From: CAYSZB01 sp964435475 | Lineage (GTDB): Bacteria > Chloroflexota > Anaerolineae > Anaerolineales > Anaerolineaceae | NCBI GenBank assembly: GCA_964435475.1 | Contig: CAYSZB010000056.1 | Coordinates: forward strand, 1-14,811 | Length of the DNA: 14,811 nt | Reading direction: 5' to 3' | Shown: piece by piece, positions 13,416 through 14,811 of the stretch | Layout: every line of letters starts with the position of its first letter | Numbering within the stretch: the stretch's first letter is position 1 | The notes under the pieces: model-generated | Database searches by the model: none | What the model saw: the letters and a program-made list of their open reading frames with translations, nothing else | What the model was told of the DNA's origin: nothing | Translations under genes and position numbers: made by a program

Positions 13416-14201
13416 TTAGCTGTTCTTACTGGCTGAAATATCCAACTGCTGGCGCAAGGCCTGTGCCAATTGCGAGAATTGAGGGGAATAGCGCATGCTT
13501 TCGGTGCGCGGGCGGGGAAGGTCGATGGAGAGATCCAGGCTGATGCGTGCCGGACGGCTGGTGAGCACCAGAACGCGGTCCGATAGGAAAACCGCCTCGG
13601 ATATGGAGTGGGTGACCATGAGGATGGTCTTTTGGGTGGTCTGCCAGATGCGCAGCAATTCATTGCCCATCTTTTCGCGGGTCAGGGCATCCAATTGACC
13701 AAAAGGCTCGTCCAGGAGGAGAATCTCAGGGTCGTAGACCAGCGCGCGGGCAATCGAAACGCGCTGGGCCATGCCGCCGGAAAGTTCATGGGGATAGGAA
13801 TCTTCAAAGCCCTGCAGGTCAACCATGGCGATCATGTCTTCAACGCGCTTTTTGACCTGGTCGGCGGGCAGGGATTCGAGCTCGAGGGGCAGGGAAATGT
13901 TGCGGCGGACCGTGCGCCAGGGCATGAGGTTCGGTTTCTGGAAGACCATGCCCACCCTGGGTTGGGGGGTTTGGGCAGTGTGGTCATAAATCGCAATGTC
14001 GCCGCTGGTGGGTTTTTCCAAACCCGCCAGGACGCGCAGGAGGGTGGTCTTGCCACCGCCCGAGGGTCCGATGATGCTGACAAAGGCATGGGCTTGCAGG
14101 CTGAACGAGATGTCGTCGAGCACCTCCAACGAGCCGTCTGATTCAATGAACGAAAGGCTCAGGTTGTTGACCTGCAAAACGGGATCACTGGATGAAGTCA
14201 T
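13416..14201 (-). CDS. ABC importer ATPase, nitrate/sulfonate/thiamine-precursor class
   Basis: This is the ATP-hydrolysing subunit of a membrane importer. Walker A is GPSGGGKT (45-52), the Q-loop is Q88, the signature is LSGGM (140-144), Walker B is ILLLD with E165, and the switch histidine is H198. RALVYDPEILLLDEPFGQLDALTRE and the VFQKPNLMPWRTV segment are typical of the SsuB/TauB/ThiZ/NrtD group. The 261-residue length is normal for this group. The ATG overlaps the 3' end of the binding-protein gene by 17 bp and has no strong ribosome site, so translation is probably coupled. The partner permease is not downstream, because holB comes next in the opposite direction; it should lie upstream, beyond the window. 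The substrate is set by the binding protein: a thiamine or riboflavin precursor, nitrate and sulfonate are all possible. Confidence 0.92.
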   Translation of the reverse strand: MTSSSDPVLQVNNLSLSFIESDGSLEVLDDISFSLQAHAFVSIIGPSGGGKTTLLRVLAGLEKPTSGDIAIYDHTAQTPQPRVGMVFQKPNLMPWRTVRRNISLPLELESLPADQVKKRVEDMIAMVDLQGFEDSYPHELSGGMAQRVSIARALVYDPEILLLDEPFGQLDALTREKMGNELLRIWQTTQKTILMVTHSISEAVFLSDRVLVLTSRPARISLDLSIDLPRPRTESMRYSPQFSQLAQALRQQLDISASKNS

Positions 14202-14811
14202 TGCTGTAAGCCTGTGAAAAGTCGATCGACCTGGAGAGCAGGCCGATATCCAGCAAGAGCTGGTGCATGTTTGACCAACCTGTTTCAGAACTATAACCGG
14301 GTCGATCCACCTGCCAGAGGTCGATGGAAGCCTTCAGGATGGCAAGCTGGGTGTCCCTGTCCAAAGAAGCGAGGTTTTCAACATAGTCCTTGCTGATCTC
14401 GTAAGCCTGCTCGGGGGAGTTTTGGGTGAAGGTGATGCCTTTGAGCAGGGCGTTGACCATGCCCCGGACCAGGTGAGGCTCGGTTTTAATGGTGTTTTCA
14501 CTCGTGACGAGACCATTACCAACCAGTTCGAGGTAATCCGACACCTTGATCAGATCGACGGTATAGCCCTGGGAAGCAAGAACGATCGGTTCGTTGGCAA
14601 CATAGATCACAGCCGCGTCCACCTGTTTTGAGGCAAGTGCCTCCACCTGGGTATAGCCAATCGAGTTAAGGGTCAGGTCGGTTTCGGCAAGTTGGGCAAC
14701 ACTGCGCAGGGCTTCAAAACCAATGTAACTGGCACCATACAGTCCGGGGATGCCGATATCCTTGCCTTTCAGGTCGACTGGTTGGCGAATGCCCTTTTCG
14801 GCCAGAGCAGC
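14185..14811 (-). CDS. NMT1/ThiY-like substrate-binding protein, 5'-truncated by window edge
   Basis: The frame stays open to the right edge, so the gene's 5' end, including any signal peptide, lies outside. The 208 visible residues form the C-terminal two thirds of a periplasmic-binding-protein fold. Diagnostic pieces are PVDLKGKDIGIPGLYGASY, then QVEALASKQVDAAVIYVANEP, then LVTSENTIKTEPHLVRGMVNALLKG. These fit the NMT1/THI5-like family, which includes ThiY (formylaminopyrimidine), RibY-type riboflavin binders and SsuA/TauA relatives. The GTG at 14646 is internal, not the start. It overlaps the ATPase gene by 17 bp, so the two form one operon. NPD-type substrates cannot be told apart without the N-terminal pocket. 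I favour a vitamin-precursor importer but only weakly. Confidence 0.85.
   Translation of the reverse strand, partial: AALAEKGIRQPVDLKGKDIGIPGLYGASYIGFEALRSVAQLAETDLTLNSIGYTQVEALASKQVDAAVIYVANEPIVLASQGYTVDLIKVSDYLELVGNGLVTSENTIKTEPHLVRGMVNALLKGITFTQNSPEQAYEISKDYVENLASLDRDTQLAILKASIDLWQVDRPGYSSETGWSNMHQLLLDIGLLSRSIDFSQAYSNDFIQ

Overview
The window looks like a piece of a bacterial chromosome from the Chloroflexota, most likely an Anaerolineae-type anaerobe. That placement is an inference from gene mix, moderate GC content, AGGAG-like ribosome sites and the style of the secreted proteins; there is no rRNA or other marker here to prove it. Most of the DNA is housekeeping or salvage genes. No transposase, integrase, tRNA, rRNA or CRISPR array is visible.

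Layout. Bases 1-3489 carry three plus-strand genes: the 3' part of an MFS transporter, a secreted M14 zinc carboxypeptidase, and a Dck-type deoxynucleoside kinase. A minus-strand SpoVS-family gene with an unusual repetitive acidic tail follows (3556-3933). Next is a 533-bp gene-free stretch (3934-4466) packed with DnaA-box sequences, an AT-rich tract, a TAG-triplet tract and several inverted repeats. It has the architecture of a chromosomal replication origin (oriC). To its right lie minus-strand transcription units: a Dgk-type kinase with a Pol-beta-fold nucleotidyltransferase (6133-4467), then a CcrM-like GANTC adenine methyltransferase with oligoendopeptidase F (9163-6239), then a Ca2+-type P-ATPase (12206-9261). 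A plus-strand holB (clamp-loader delta prime) diverges from the ATPase. The window ends in a minus-strand ABC importer fragment: an ATPase and a truncated NMT1/ThiY-like binding protein.

How they fit together. Several genes concern DNA precursors and replication: two complementary deoxynucleoside kinases on either side of the DnaA-box region, holB 8 kb away, and a solitary methyltransferase resembling the cell-cycle methylase of alphaproteobacteria. The most interesting reading is a CcrM-like enzyme outside the Proteobacteria, about 4 kb from a candidate oriC. GANTC sites appear rare in coding DNA here but occur in three of the five proposed promoters. A second theme is leaderless transcription: ccrM and holB both have a TACAAT box placed so that the expected transcription start is the A of the ATG.
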